Below, piece after piece: positions 41,558 through 53,976 of a DNA stretch of 64,000 bases. The notes beneath the pieces were generated by a model that saw nothing but the letters and a program-made list of their open reading frames with translations, was not told the origin of the DNA and searched no databases. The translations under genes and the position numbers were made by a program. The DNA lies in assembly GCF_016920785.2 (NCBI RefSeq), contig NW_024609839.1, positions 26,912,749 to 26,976,748 of the forward strand. Reading direction: 5' to 3'. Every line of letters begins with the position of its first letter. Positions within the stretch are counted from its first letter, which is position 1. The stretch is from Ixodes scapularis. Lineage: Eukaryota; Arthropoda; Arachnida; Ixodida; Ixodidae.

Positions 41558-42535
41558 TGAGGAGTAGCTTGACCACCTGGGCGTACTGAGGGAGGGGAGT
41601 TCGCGAGTATGGAAGGCTCTGGAAGATCGCCAGGTTTATCAGCCCGCTTAGCGGTAGTATCGCTCCATTCTAGGAACAGCTACCGAGTGTACACGTGGTA
41701 CGCGTTAAACTATCGGATGAAGAACACCGTGAATGTAAGCGTCTGGAAACTCAGAATATCGCTAAACGTTTTCAATACTAGGACGTTTCACATATGCAAC
41801 ACAATCGCGTAGCAATTGTTTCGTCAGGTTATAACCAGCGACAAGTTAAGATACGCAAGGCGTTCCTTAAGTTGTCTCCGCATCTTTTTACTCAACGAAA
41901 TTGCGGTATCAGACGATAAGAACGTTGACTGAAGAAGCAAGAAGTGTGAACTGTGTTTCTTAAGCTGACCGGGACCACATAGCACCGGCCAAATTGTTCG
42001 TCTACAGCGGAGACAAGAAAACACTTCCCTCGAGGCAGACCCCTCTGGCTAAACAGACCAACAACACACTTCCGTTGGACGTCGTAGATCTTGTAGTTGC
42101 TCAACAGGCGATTTCGAATCGTTGAATACGACGCGGGATACTTAGACGCGGAAAGCATACTCGTGGTCTCAACGAGTTCTGTCGGGTTGTGCCGTGCCGA
42201 CGTCCACCGCAGATGGCCGATTTCGCGATCGTGACGTATCAAGGCAAATTGCGGCGAGATAACGCACGGAAGTTCAATAGGTTCACTAACCGCGCGCGGC
42301 CAGTTCCGCGGTATGCGCTGCGTGGGGTACGTAATTGTTCCACGGACAGCGATGATTTAGTATATCGCGTTCATATCGTCTCGGACAAATAGGTGCATTG
42401 TGTTTGTCGATGGGCAGAGAGGGAGAAAGAGAGAGGCAAGGAGGGAGGCAGGTAGCATTATGCTCTGTTCGCCCCTGAAGTGTCAGTGCGGTGGAAGCTG
42501 TAGGGCTCGCTGCACAAGTCATTCGATTTCCTGTA

Positions 42536-42665
42536 GCCACGTGATCACGCCGCCGCCAACCACTCACGAGCAGGGAATGGGGCCAGGTGATGAAAGGGAG
42601 GCGTGTGATTGGTCCTGCGAGGACGTAACTCCCACCGCACTGTCAGCTTAGAGGTGGACAGAGCA
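42536..42665 (+). repeat. Local repeat Z, copy 1
   Basis: CACGTGATCA, ACGAGCAGGG, GTGATGAAAGGGAGGCGTGTG, ATTGGT and CACTGTCAGCTTAGAGG recur in order at 43467-43590. The copies are about 930 bp apart. Each carries an E-box (CACGTG) and an inverted CCAAT box. Confidence 0.6.
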
Positions 42666-43466
42666 TGCAAGGTTGAAAACACAGGCACGAAGGGCAGGCG
42701 CTGCACGCATGTACAGCGGCACGAGCAATAAGTACATTTCGAGATACAAACATAAAAAAGCAGATAAGAAAAATAAATGCGTAAATCGAAGAAAAAACGA
42801 GAATCACAGAGCGAAAACCCGGGACTAACACAGGAATAGAAACTGAGTAAAGACGTAAAAAAAAGATACAAAGTAAAAGCACAAACGAATAAAAACGAGA
42901 CAGCTTCGGAATGACTCTCGCCAGTTTCCCAATAGTCACACACACACACACACACATCTCGTTGTTTTATTCCTACTCCGAAAAGAGACGGGGAAGGATA
43001 GAGGGAGAGAGATAGAGAGAAACGAGAGGTACTACCATAATGGTTCCGTATAAGAGAAGGCGAAAATTACGGGGTACGCGACCGCTTACACATCACGTTT
43101 CTCGGGTCGACATGTGCATGCACATTGCCCCTCCCTCCCCTCTTTTCCTCCCCCTCACTCCCCCTCTCACTTCAACCATTTCTCATGGGCGTGTGCGGGT
43201 GTCTATCCTCCGCTTCGCCGTAACTCGGCAAATAGAGAAATGCTAGGGGCTCCGTTGTCCCAATCGGAGAGGACGTCACTCTTCGCGGAAGGAGTGCACT
43301 CCCGAACGACACGTAGTCACGTGTCTTATTCCCACGCTTTTATTCGCTGGTTGGGGTCAGAACCTTCGCTGCTTGCAACGCTACAACAGAACCGAGTGTG
43401 GACACCGTTCACCCGCGAGCTGACCCCTGGACGCTACGAGCTCGGCGGACCAAACCATCCTCGGTC

Positions 43467-43590
43467 ACGTGATCAGGCTCCCGTCCATACCCACGCGCAG
43501 ACTGGAGTCACGTGACGAAAGGGAGGCGGCCGATTGGTAGTCTGGCGAGCGCGTAGCTTCCAGTGCGCTGTCAGCTTAGAGACGAAGCGG
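43467..43590 (+). repeat. Local repeat Z, copy 2, in CpG-rich DNA
   Basis: It matches 42536-42665 (GTCACGTGATCAGG, GTGACGAAAGGGAGGCGG, GATTGGT, GCGCTGTCAGCTTAGAG). It lies at the head of a CpG-rich stretch (43450-44200) with further CCAAT boxes at 43867, 44107 and 44160, so this may be promoter DNA. Confidence 0.6.
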
Positions 43591-43779
43591 AATACAGCAT
43601 ACATGTACGCGCGTGTGATTGTTTCGCCGATTGTTGCCTCCCCCAGAGCACGTTTCCGATCGTGCGCCCCTCTCGCGGGGCCCTGTTTTCTTCGCCGCCG
43701 CCCGCTCCTCTCTGTTCCTGTTTCTGTCCTTGTGGTGCCTGTGGCCTTCGTTCCGCTGCTGCGTGAGCCTTTAAAACAG

Positions 43780-43884
43780 AAAGCGAATGGCTGCTGCATG
43801 GCTATTAAGCAGACGCACGCTTTAGATTTCTGCGTTCTTCCTCCCCTGCGTTTCGAGTTCCGTGAGCCAATGGTGCGCTGCCGT
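43780..43884 (+). CDS. Candidate exon ending in consensus donor
   Basis: After TTTAAAACAG, 35 codons stay open (GCCMAIKQTHALDFC, LRFEFREPMVRCR) and end exactly before GTAAGT. Phase is 0 at both ends. The acceptor has only a modest pyrimidine tract. Because the upstream DNA is CpG-rich with CCAAT boxes, the same donor could instead close a longer non-coding first exon. No family is recognised. Confidence 0.25.
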
Positions 43885-44851
43885 GTAAGTCCCGGGTTAA
43901 GTCGTGATAGCGTCATTTGAAAAGCCGCTCGGGGCGGGAGATGCGCTTTCGGGCAATGCCTCTAGAAGAAAAAAAATAAATACATAAGTTGAAGTCGTGG
44001 ATGTGATTGCGGAGTCCGCACTGTGTTTTGGGGGTGCTATGTACGTATGGGAGCCGATAAACGCTGTGGTGAAACGAGCAATAGGGGCTACGGTCCGCCT
44101 CGTTGTCCAATCGCAAGTCGCGAACTCGCTGTGTCAATGTGGTCTGGGGTCACGTTTCTGGCCAATGATCGGGCGCCGCGAACGTGCAGCGTCTCTGCGT
44201 TTTTGTTTTCTTCTTGTCTAGGTGGAGCAATCGAGCGTTGGGAAAAGGCCGAGGTACGGCGCAGTTTTCTCTGCTCGCGGCTTCATCTCGCTGTACAGAC
44301 ACCGGCTGTTTGTGAGAAAAGACGGCATTGTTTCTCGGCTCGAGAAAATATACTAAGCTTTCCAGGAAGCGCCAACTCCGTTAGAACGTGACGATAGCGG
44401 TTGGGATATGACAGGAACGTTCGGGAACATGAAGCTACCTGGATCAAAATAGCAAAGAAAAATACGATTTTCTTGGTTTTTTTTTTTTATAAATCGACGT
44501 TTACATAAGTCTATTATCGTCGAAACAAAAACTGACATTGTGGGGCGCCTGCAGCATTCATTTCAGCCAAAAGTAAAGAACGAACGAGAAAAACGAAACC
44601 ACAAAAAACGCAAGACAAAAGTGTACGTGAGACTAGGGACTTGAGATGACAGATCTCTTCCTTGCGCTAGTGAAAACAGCCGCCATCATCTCAACCCCAG
44701 TCTATCTATACTAGATCCGCCAGCGAGCGCAGAGCAGTCGGACAAGAGAGTCGAAAACGAATTCTCACGTGTATTCTGTCAAATACTGGCACTGGCAAAT
44801 GTCGTCTTGTAGCGATGCGATTTCTTGACCGTCGAACACACAAGCGCTTAA
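43885..44851. other. CpG-rich to AT-rich non-coding stretch
   Basis: CCAAT boxes lie near 44107 and 44160, and an acceptor-like TTTTCTTCTTGTCTAG ends at about 44220. No exon can be delimited after it. Confidence 0.4.
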
Positions 44852-45034
44852 AGCGCCGTTCACACATATGCAATTGAGTTAGACCGAGAGAGACCAGACC
44901 GGTTTTTAAGCCTCTTGCGACGTCTTAGGACCAGCTCCGCTGCAACGCATCCGGTCCTAAGAAGTCGCAAAAGGCTTAAAAACCGGTCTGGTCTCTCTCG
45001 GTCGTACTCGGTTGCAAGAGTGTGAACGGGCCTC
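44852..45034. mobile_element. Harbinger-like MITE (GGCCCGTTCACAC family), copy 2
   Basis: The TIRs begin AGCGCCGTTCACAC and GAGGCCCGTTCACACTCTTGC (read from the right). They are flanked by TAA at 44849-44851 and 45035-45037. The interior TTAAGCCTCTTGCGACGTCT and its complement match the copy at 10459 closely, and the lengths differ by one base. Confidence 0.88.
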
Positions 45035-45037
45035 TAA

Positions 45038-47310
45038 AGCTATAGTTCAGCGCGAATAAATAAAAGAAAAAGAAAAAAGAAAAAGAAACGTGGTTGAGTG
45101 TTGCCGTTGCCTTCGCGAAAACGCCCACATAATTAGTGCAAGAAAAAAAAAAAAAAAGCCAACGTCTTTTTTTGCGAAAAAAAAAAAGGAGGGAAGAGCT
45201 GCGTCACGCGGCGTGCATATTTCCTCTGCGTATACGCTCGGACATTACGCGACTTGAGTGCGGCATCTGTCGCATCCGGAGTGACTCTCAAAGCGGGTAA
45301 CCTGAAGCGACCACGACTGACAGACCGCAGCTCCGGGGAAAAAGCTTCGACTACAATGAGCGTCCCCGATATCATTCCCGCGCCTCGCAGCAGACGTGGG
45401 CCTCGCGGCTGAAAAATGTTCGATGGTTATCTTTGGCCCCAAACACCGAGTACGTCCCCAACTTCTGCCACTTTTCCTCCCCGAGGGGCCTATATACCGC
45501 GTGCCCTTCTCCGACCACCGAAAGTAACGAGGATACGCAGAAAGGCGAACTTCTGCCCTACCGCCCGCCCTGATCCGACCACCGAAACTTACGAGATATA
45601 CGCAGAAACGCGAACCTCTGCTCCTGTTTCGATCCGCGCGGGAGATTACTTCTGTATTCGTTATTCTACGCAGCAGACGACAAATCCACCAGGCAACCAT
45701 AATCCGCTGTTTGGCGGATTTGCTTTTTTATTTCCATTAATTACATACAGTATTTTGCTGTCTAAAGGTCGCGCTTATTTTTCAAACTTCCGTAAACGGC
45801 TGCGAATGTGAAGGTATAGGCCTCGTATGGACATTTATGAATGTCCATAGGAAGGAGAAACGGCACACGTCGACGCTCGGTTCTTCGCGCGGTCATTTGA
45901 TTCAGTTCAGGTTCGGGTGGCCTCAAAAGGGTGACACTTATACAGCGATGCGACATAAGCCACAATCACGCTGCTAATTATACATCGCGCAAAATTCGCG
46001 TTGTTTGCTGCCGAGATTACGACAGGAGTATCTGCGGACAGGCCTCACGCATATTCCAAGCGTGTTTGCTTCACGGATATGTCTGGTTCAAACATGTTTG
46101 CAGACATTTTTTGTGTGTCCAGTGTGACGGAACTGCCATACAATTAATTGACGCCACAGATAGGGTTTGCACATGGTATAGCTTGTATGAAGAATGGACC
46201 TTTTCCACATACCGACGGCACCAGGCGGTGGCTGCAAGAAGTAAAAATCGAGGAAGTGACCTTCCTGCGCTACCACGAATCGAAACTGGGAGCTACGCTA
46301 CCAGTTGCTTCGCTCTCTCAGCTGCGTCGCGTGCCCAACGCGACTTTAAAGAGGGAAATCCGTAGCGTTCACCCAAACGTCGTGTTTTTCTTTCCGTCCA
46401 CTTTCTTTTTCTGTGTAAAACAATTATATATATGCGGCAATCACGTGTTCTACTCGTCGATCTACAGCCTCATTCCGAATTTCCTCGATTTTTCGTGCCA
46501 ACTTCCACCGCTTGGCATCGGGTGCTCGCGCGTGCGCAGAACGCTTCTCGGAAAAGGTCCATTAGCTGTGTGACCGCGGCTTCGTAAACTAAAAAGATAA
46601 GCACGCGAAAAAAAATGTTCCGAACGCAGTTAGGCCTCGTCTCGACTTGGAACCCAGTTCTGCTTTAATTCGGTGGGTATCTCGCGTCACAGATAGAATG
46701 TAACCGAACCAGAATGGGCCATTCTTTATTTTTTTTTTTATGTGCGCCACCCGGTAGCCGTATTCGCGTGCATTTCTATTTGACACGAGCGACGCATCAC
46801 CGCTCGGCGCAAACTCGGACCCAATCAAACGCTTCGCGCAGGAAGACATGCCCAAAATATGGCGGCTCACAGTGTTGCTCGATGGGCTTTCAAAATGATT
46901 CTATTGCGGCCGCAATGCACCGGTCATAGCTAAAAGCTCGAGGCTGGATACGGTTTTTCCCACGCTCTGCGAAACAAACAATCTAAATATGCATCGCCTC
47001 TCAAAACGGCCTATATTGACGCCTTATAAACATAATCGAAAAAGAAGAAAAAAACAAAAAAACATAGCGGGCCCGCGCATACACCTAAATGCTCTAAGAC
47101 GCCCTGTTTCCTGTCGTTGGGAGTCACGTGGGTTTCGTATCTGGTACGTGGGACGAAAAAGAAACAAAAAATATTTCAACCTGGAATGTGCGAGAAAATC
47201 TAGGTGAGGCAGAACAAGAATGTGTGACAATCGCGCATTTTTCGTAAACAATGCAGCGTGGAGAGATCAGAACTTAGAAGAATGGATAGTTGGGCGAGTT
47301 GGCGGGAATT
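45038..47310. other. Non-coding stretch
   Basis: No gene is supported. A 144-codon plus-strand frame (45931-46365) includes a segment shared with 29425-29545. It has several Cys/His but no recognisable zinc-finger spacing. A-runs lie near 45140-45190 and T-runs near 46730. Confidence 0.4.
45510..45622. repeat. 64-bp tandem duplication
   Basis: TCCGACCACCGAAA..TACGCAGAAA..GCGAAC.TCTGC occurs at 45510 and 45574 with about 85-90% visible identity. Confidence 0.8.
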
Positions 47311-47434
47311 CATCGTAGGAAACGGCGCGAAAAACCGATGAAGGCGAAGAGGAAACACAGGGGACGAGCGCAGCGCTCGTCCCGTGTTTGTTCTTCTTTG
47401 TTTTCGTCTATTTTTCGCGCTGTTTCCTATGATG
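47311..47434. repeat. Fold-back hairpin, about 58-bp arms
   Basis: CATCGTAGGAAACGGCGCGA.. at the left is complemented by ..TCGCGCTGTTTCCTATGATG at the right. The centre is GGACGAGCGCAGCGCTCGTCC at about 47363-47383. Arms differ by several substitutions and small indels. A SINE copy follows directly at 47454. Confidence 0.88.
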
Positions 47435-47453
47435 AGATGAAAACGATGTTGGG

Positions 47454-47605
47454 TTCAATCTCCGCCCCTGCCCGTTTCAATTTGGATGAGCATCGTACCG
47501 GCGTGCGGTTGTGTATCACTGCTGCGTGGTGCACGTTAAAGACCCCAGGCTAGCGGTTGTACTGCACTGGGCATACGTTGCTCATCTACAGTGGGTAGCA
47601 ACGTC
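47454..47605 (+). mobile_element. tRNA-SINE (GCACGTTAAAGA-core family), copy 3
   Basis: GGTTCAATCTCCGCC (B-box-like), TTGGATGAGCATCGTACCGG, CGTGCGGTTGTGTATCACTG, GGTGCACGTTAAAGACCCC, GTTGTACTGCACTGG and CTCATCTACAG follow in family order. The 5' tRNA part before the B-box is missing. Confidence 0.8.
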
Positions 47606-47754
47606 GCCATGTTCTGGCAGACTAACCTCCTGCTGTATAAATCAACTAAAGACTAATTTGACTTTGACGTTGATTTGACAAAACGATGTTTTACCGCGAA
47701 CTAGAGATGACGTCATTCGAGATGGCTCCGCCTTTGTGGAAAAAGGCGTATGGA

Positions 47755-47986
47755 TGCTTTCAGGCTGCAGCTGTCCATGGGCGCCGTCATATACCGACTT
47801 TCAGTTTTCGTTTCCTCTTTTTCAGTTCGCTTCACTTCATCATTGCCGCAGCAGGACAGGTTATTGCCACTTTAGGTCCTACTGTGTCCTTCTCCCCAGC
47901 GAATGCCTCTGTGAAGGCTCCTCAACGCCCGCCTCAGTGGCCTGGCATCTCGGTAAGACAAGAGAAGATCGGCATGGTGGCTTAAT
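47755..47986 (+). repeat. Dispersed repeat, copy 2 of a 230-bp pair
   Basis: Collinear with 18210-18441. Here the strand stays open through AAGQVIATLGPTVSF, and CTCGGTAAGAC resembles a splice donor, but copy 1 has GCAAGA there and stops in frame, so coding is not supported. Confidence 0.8.
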
Positions 47987-49924
47987 CTGGCGCGTGTTTA
48001 AAGCGTTTATTTGCACCGAATGCAAAATGCAGGAGGGCTCGAGGTCGCTGCTTTGAAGCGTTCTTCCGCAGAACGAGCGCTCGCCCTAGAAATGCAGGTC
48101 TCAATGCCAGGAGCGCGGGCAAGCGCGCGCGTGTAGCTCTGGCTGCAGTCTCAGCTTACGGGTGAACAGAATCTAGCAGAACTCCCAAACAAAAAAGCAA
48201 CAAAAAACTTCTTTTTTTTTTCTTGACGCACACATGATACACTTGCGAAGCAGTCTCTAAATACCCCTTACAAGAACAGCGCCCCGATTGTTAAGTCACT
48301 CCAGACTACGAACAATGGCACGCTGTCCTCAAAAGACTCGGAGGAAAGCACGCACACGCTTCAGCTCGTTCGCCAAGATGGGTGGGTAACCAACGAGCCT
48401 CTTTCGTCAAACTCGACGTCAATGCGAGAGAGAAACATTTCCTAACCTCTTCTTTTCGTTTTCTTTTTTTTAAATATTTGATGTGTGTGTGTTTTTTATG
48501 TAGTCATCTCGGTCTCTCATTGGTTCAGTTTATTCAATCGAGACCAGCCTGTCAAACGCAGAAAAGACCCCCCAGATCCATAGACGCCATCTTGAAGGCG
48601 TCTTCAACTCCCAGTAGTACCTTTATCGCGAGGTCGGTATTATTAGCGAGAACATTACGAACCACCGGTGCACTGAAAACGAAAACTAAAAAAAATAAAT
48701 AAAAGAGATAAAATGGTTTACGAAGTAGAGGGGAACTGATACTCGCAATTGCAAACCCTCGACAGCAACAGTCGCAATAAATGTGACAAAGCTTCCTAAA
48801 TAAAATAAAAAGAAACGGGAAGTGACAGACTCGGACGCACTGGGCTCAACAATCGGCGACGTCAGGAAACCGGTGGAGCGTCCAAAATACGAGGTGACGA
48901 CAGTCCTTCTTTGGGTCGCGTCACGGGGCCACGATACAAAGGAGGGACCTCCGTGCGAGGTGGCGCCCTCTCTCGGCGGTGAGGGGAGCAACTCAAAGGG
49001 GGGAAATATAGGTGGGGGGGACTGGGGAAAATTGAGGGACACAAACACGTACCACCAGTGCCTCCTCCTCAGTCATTCTCTCTCTCCCTCTACTCCCCGC
49101 CCGAAAGGGGGCCAACGCAGACCACGTCGCGCCTGTACGAAACTGTCGCCAATCGTGACAGTTGCGTGAGGTCAACAATGGGCCCGTATGTCGTTTAGGG
49201 GAGTCGCGAAGCGTCCACAATGCGACTAAAAACTAAAAAAAAATATATATATATATATTATTTTGTCTTTTTTTTAAATGACACCACCAATATTAAAGAA
49301 GAAAACGAAGCTAGGGGCAAAATCATTTTTATTATCAGCCATTGTGAACTTCCGAGTCTATGACTGTACTCCGATCCGCCTTACAATGGAGCGCAACGGA
49401 TGCTACGAGCCATCGAAAGCCAATCCAGCGCTGTGAACGTGTCACGTGACCATAGGCCCTGGCCGCGTCTCACTGCGCTCCTCTCGAATGTCACGTGACC
49501 CTCACACGTCACCCGATTGGCTTCGATAGATCGTAGCGTCCGCTGCGGTCCATCGCAAGATGGATTCAGTCTGCTCGCGGTATTGCGCTGGCGAAGGCGC
49601 TCGGAGAAACGTCGGCCTAGAATTCGCTAGCGGACGGTTATTTTTCGAGTGCTGCTTACGAGCTTTGATCGCCTTTGTTATGTGCACAGTTTTGTTTTAT
49701 TGAAACACCGTGTACTTGTTTGCTGTCTCCCGCGTTTTGTCGGCATAGTAGACGCCCTTACAGTGCGTAAAATGTTCAGGGATTTCCTCGATAACGTAGC
49801 ATTTTAGTAACGTAGACGCTGCCAAACAAAAAGTAATTCTGCGTATGTTCAGCAACGGTAAGTTTGTCGATCCGAAGGGGTGCCCGAAGTCTCCGCTGTC
49901 GAAGAGAAGCGTAGCCAGTGCCGT
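47987..49924. other. Non-coding stretch
   Basis: No gene is supported. A frame at 48822-49169 has gene-like codons for its first 60 positions but no start, acceptor or family. An AT run lies at about 49242-49260. Confidence 0.4.
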
Positions 49925-50105
49925 AGGACTGCTTTTGTGAGGTCTTTAACGTGCGTCACCTATGGCATAACGCAAAAGTAAAGCACGACCGCACGCCAGT
50001 ACGATTCTCATCCAGATCGGAACGGGCAGGGGGTGGAATTGAAACCTGGGATCTACGGCTTCTGCAGCGCGATCTCTCGCTCAACCATCTCCAACAGCAC
50101 GACAT
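49925..50105 (-). mobile_element. tRNA-SINE copy 4, head-to-head with copy 5
   Basis: Minus strand: GAGCGAGAGATCGCGCTGC, CCCAGGTTTCAATTCCACCC (B-box region), GATCTGGATGAGAATCGTAC, GGCGTGCGGTCGTGC and GACGCACGTTAAAGACCTC. The 3' end beyond the core is missing. Confidence 0.75.
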
Positions 50106-50111
50106 CCACCG

Positions 50112-50335
50112 CGGTGTGAACGGCGACACACCAGCTCGGAGCACGTGGAGCGAAAGCTCTCGCAGCAGAACCCAGGGATCCTGGGTTCAATCCCCATCTG
50201 GATGACCATCGTACCGGCGTGCGGTTGTGTATCACTACTGCGTGGTGCACGTTAAAGACCCTAGGTTAGCGGTTGTACTGCACTGGCTAAATTTATCATT
50301 TACAGCGAGTGACTCGACGCAACTTCGAAATGGCT
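50112..50335 (+). mobile_element. tRNA-SINE copy 5, with tRNA-like head
   Basis: Plus strand: a tRNA-like head (CTCGGAGCACGTGGAGCGAA, CCAGGGATCCTGGGTTCAAT), then ATCTGGATGACCATCGTACC, GCGGTTGTGTATCACTACTG, GTGCACGTTAAAGACCCTAG, TACTGCACTGGCTAAATTTA and TCATTTACAG. Its head faces the head of copy 4 within about 15 bp. Confidence 0.8.
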
Positions 50336-53300
50336 GACCAACTACACGCTGTCTAAATTTCGCCACAACCCCAATTATTATTGTTGTGAACGGTGACAAA
50401 TCAGGGACAACCCCAGGTTCTTGACGAATTAGGGTTCCGCATTTGTAGATCAGTATTTTTATACGTAGAAATATTTCTAACGAATATCGCGTCTATTTGT
50501 GTATTTCGGGCGATTCGGTTTATCTTTGTTGAGGGAGTGTGTCGAAGTGTGTGCGTGCGCGTGTATGTGTCTCCGCGTCCACGGCTGCGCGAACATCTAC
50601 AGTTTTTGTTAAGCAAAATGGAAGTACTCCAATGAGCAGTATATCTCTTCTAACGAAACCATGCATTCAAGGCGCTCGAGCGAATGATTATAGAAACATA
50701 AATTAAGGGAAGAACAACCGGAACGCCGAGAACATGGCAGGCGTATAAATTCAACGTGATCCATGGCGCGGCAAGGTTACAGGAAGCTTTAAAGGTTTCA
50801 CCGGCAGATGGTTGCGCGGAGACTACGACCTCACGATGAAATATATGAGAGCGTAAGAAATCAACGACCGAGAAATGGGAAAAGAGAGAGAGTGAGAAAG
50901 GAGCAGAAACAAGAGGATATCACCCAGCCCTCCGGGTCGGCGTATGTTCTTTGTCTGCAGATTGGCTTAGAAAGCAGCTACGGTCAGTGTCAACTTCAGC
51001 AACGCATAGGGTGTGGGGAATGCCGAGTATATTATTATCGCCCGCGACCAATGAGCCTGCGAGATTAGCCAATAAAAATGACGATGAACGACGAATGACG
51101 ACGAACGAATGGATGAACAGCGAATACCGCCATCTGAGCGGCTAAGGACTCTGACGGCAGCATAAGCAGGAAGAATTGCAACGCATACCGAAGTAAGCGA
51201 ACAGTTTGCTATAGCTGCATAATTTATTTCACGAGTTTTGTACGGCACTGGAAAAGGCAGGGGGCCCGAACGCGTATAGCTTTCCATACTCCAAGTGCCT
51301 TTCATGCGCGAGTGCTCCTGCGAAAAAAAAACGCTCCTTTAGAGCTACGCTGTCGGGGCCGTGATTCGGTTAGCCTCGCACACAACTTCGCTAGACGCAG
51401 CATAGGTGGTCGCGACAGGTGCGGCGAGCGAGAGGCCCGTAGTCCCCTGACGGAAATGGTTCTTTCCACCGAATCGTTTCTACTCTAAAACAATTAAAAG
51501 GCGACCAGAGTTACGGGCATCATCCGCACGCAATTCGGAGTGCGAAAAAAATAAGTGCGAATTCAAAGAAAGTTTTGAGATAAACGAAAGGAATGTACGA
51601 AGAAGAAAGAATGAACAAAAACGGCGAGACAAGAAAAACGCAATTTCTGAATAACGCTTCCTCTAAACCGCGCATGAATCAGATCAGGGGGGGCTAAGCG
51701 GCCTGATTTACGGCCACGTGGTGTCAGTCGCATGCGCATCTGCGCGGGCATGCGTGGAGAAAGTCATGCTCCGTCATGCGCATGCTCACGCTTTGCATCA
51801 CGCTACACACCGGAGAACCCCTTCCCGCTTGCCCTTTTTAGCGCCTCCTCTCCCATTTACAGAAACCTTCCCCTCTTACCTCTTTCCTTCCCCTCTCTCA
51901 GCGGCGTTTGAAACAAAAGAGAAGAGCCTCGAGCGGCGCGGACAGATTAACGCAATAAACACGGCGGACGAAAGAACAAAACGTGAGAGAAACTAAGCAA
52001 AATACAAAACCGACACAAGTTCTCAGCGTCGGCCCCCACCTTCTCTTCGAGTTCTGCGTAACAGCCGCACTCGAGCTCATCGGTGTAAATCAGACATGGC
52101 GGCTAGCCGGGCCGTTGTATCCGTACGGATGTGCACGTTCCTTCTCGAGAAAACGGAGCGGTTCACGGGTGAGGAAACCAAAAAGCGCGCAAACAATTAA
52201 AAGCGCTTTGAGCGACTGCAAGAGCAGGCAGGCTATTCGGCCGGCTCAATGTTGCCTCCATCTGTGCGCTTCGTGAGAATTTCTCGCGTCTCGGATACGT
52301 CTCATGGGCTGCAGAGGTTGCGAAGATGAGACACACAGAAAAAGAAAGCAGTGTTAAGTGGAGGCGCAGAAAGTTGCGGGGGCGGAAAGAGAAAAAAAGG
52401 CTCTCTGTTGTAGGGACAACTACGTGCGTAAACTTTCTCACCCGTTTCAAGACTGCGTCTTTCGGTCTGTGACTATTAAAGAGGCACACTCCGGACGCTT
52501 GTGACGTAACATGTGTAAACCCGAGTACTGTAATCTGCATACACTATCGTGGAGCGAGGCTAACATATTGCTTTGGCTGCACCGGAAAAATGCGGAACTC
52601 TCGAAGTTCGTGTGGTTCGTGTGGTTCGTGCGTCATATAGATCGATCGAAAGGAATTAGCTGCAAATATATCCCATTTTTATGCGTTCTTAAAGATATCT
52701 TTATAATAAGGGCAACAACCTTTGTTCAATAGTTCCAGTGGGGTTTGTTTTTCGACGTTCTTATCGGAGAATGCCGGAACCTCATTGGCTTGTGGGCGAT
52801 AATGAGATACACGGGATCGGCACCCCTTCCAATTTTTTAACTAACTGCCAGTTACTTTAGAAGTATTATACCCTTTTTCCTGAGCAGTAGTGGAAGCGAT
52901 AGAGAGAAACAGCGGGAAAGGGCAAAAGTGTTTTGGAAAGAATAGCAGGTCTTCTTCAAGAACGGAAATTGACTGTCTGTGAACAGAGAGGAAGAGGAAA
53001 TGAATTTCAAAGAAGGGAGGTCAACAGCGAAACGTCACAGCCCCCTAAAATCTTAATGTTTTTTCTCAAAGTCATAGCGTCTCGCTGGGTGCTTGAAACC
53101 AGCACAAATGCCAGCATGCAAGACTAAAACCAGAAAAAGAAAATGTTCATTTAATGCTTGGTCTGAGCTCGGACCACTAGCAGCTTACCCAGGTGAGCGT
53201 AGGAAAAAGTGCGGCTAGATTCTACCGCACTTCGCCTCCTGCATTCTGATATAAAAGTATTCTACGAATGAGAAAAGAGAATCTGTTTCTCAAATTAAAC

Positions 53301-53976
53301 GAACAGGGGAAGGAACCAACGTGGTTGAGAGATCATAAAACAGACCCGAAGGCCCGGGTGTATTGTCTATTAAGCCACGAATACATCAGTGCAAGAAGAG
53401 AACTAAGATATCACTATCTTTATATAATTACGCGAAAGCTCATGCAAACATGCACTTGGAGGGGAGGGTACAAATCCCCATGCAAGCCTGCCCACACAAC
53501 AGACACAAACATGCACAGATGCATACATGCGCGCACACAGCTACTTGCACTCACACTGACGTATACAAACATACGCACACATTCAAAACTTCACACACAT
53601 CAGTAGACGGGACGATCGCAAGCAAAAACCTCGGTCTCAAACAAACCACACGGCGCGCGCGGATCCCGATTGGTCCCCTCCAACAGACCAATCCAAGAGG
53701 GGCAACTCCAAATGCACCTGGACTTTTCCATAATCGACAGAGCGCAGAGCTCTGAATCACGGGTTGCGTGAACCCACCTCATCAGAATGATAATAATAAC
53801 GCGGCAGACCGATAAAAAAGAAAAGGAAAAGCAAGCTATAGTACGGTAGACGCTTGGAGCACGCACATACAAAGCACATAGCAAACGTATCTATATACAT
53901 GAATAGAAAGAGAGGCATCAAAAGGGGAAAAAATATGGCGGCCGAATCCCGCGGTATAGAATCCATGTTGCCGTAC
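50336..53976. other. Non-coding stretch
   Basis: No gene is supported. It holds a mixed TGTGTGCGTG run near 50540, CACA/CATA-rich DNA at 53490-53605 and CpG-rich DNA near 51350-52100. A plus-strand CCCAG|GTGAGC near 53190 lacks an open exon. Confidence 0.4.

Larger units (their letters stand above)
40424..43466. other. Non-coding stretch with CCAAT words and microsatellites
   Basis: It has A/T-runs at 41250-41280, a small CA run at 42940-42956 and GA runs at 43005-43025. A minus-strand frame at 41892-42242 has gene-like composition (for example SKYPASYSTIRNRLL, VVGLFSQRGLPRGKCFLVS) but no splice sites or family, so it is only noted here. Confidence 0.4.

Noticed and set aside
45931..46365. 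Zinc-finger protein in the 144-codon plus-strand frame
   Set aside because: Cys and His are present but not in any standard finger spacing, and part of the frame is a dispersed block shared with 29.5 kb.
47755..47986. Coding exon reading AAGQVIATLGPTVSF with CTCG|GTAAGA donor
   Set aside because: The homologous copy at 18210 has an in-frame stop and a GCAAGA instead of the donor, so the segment behaves as a non-coding repeat.
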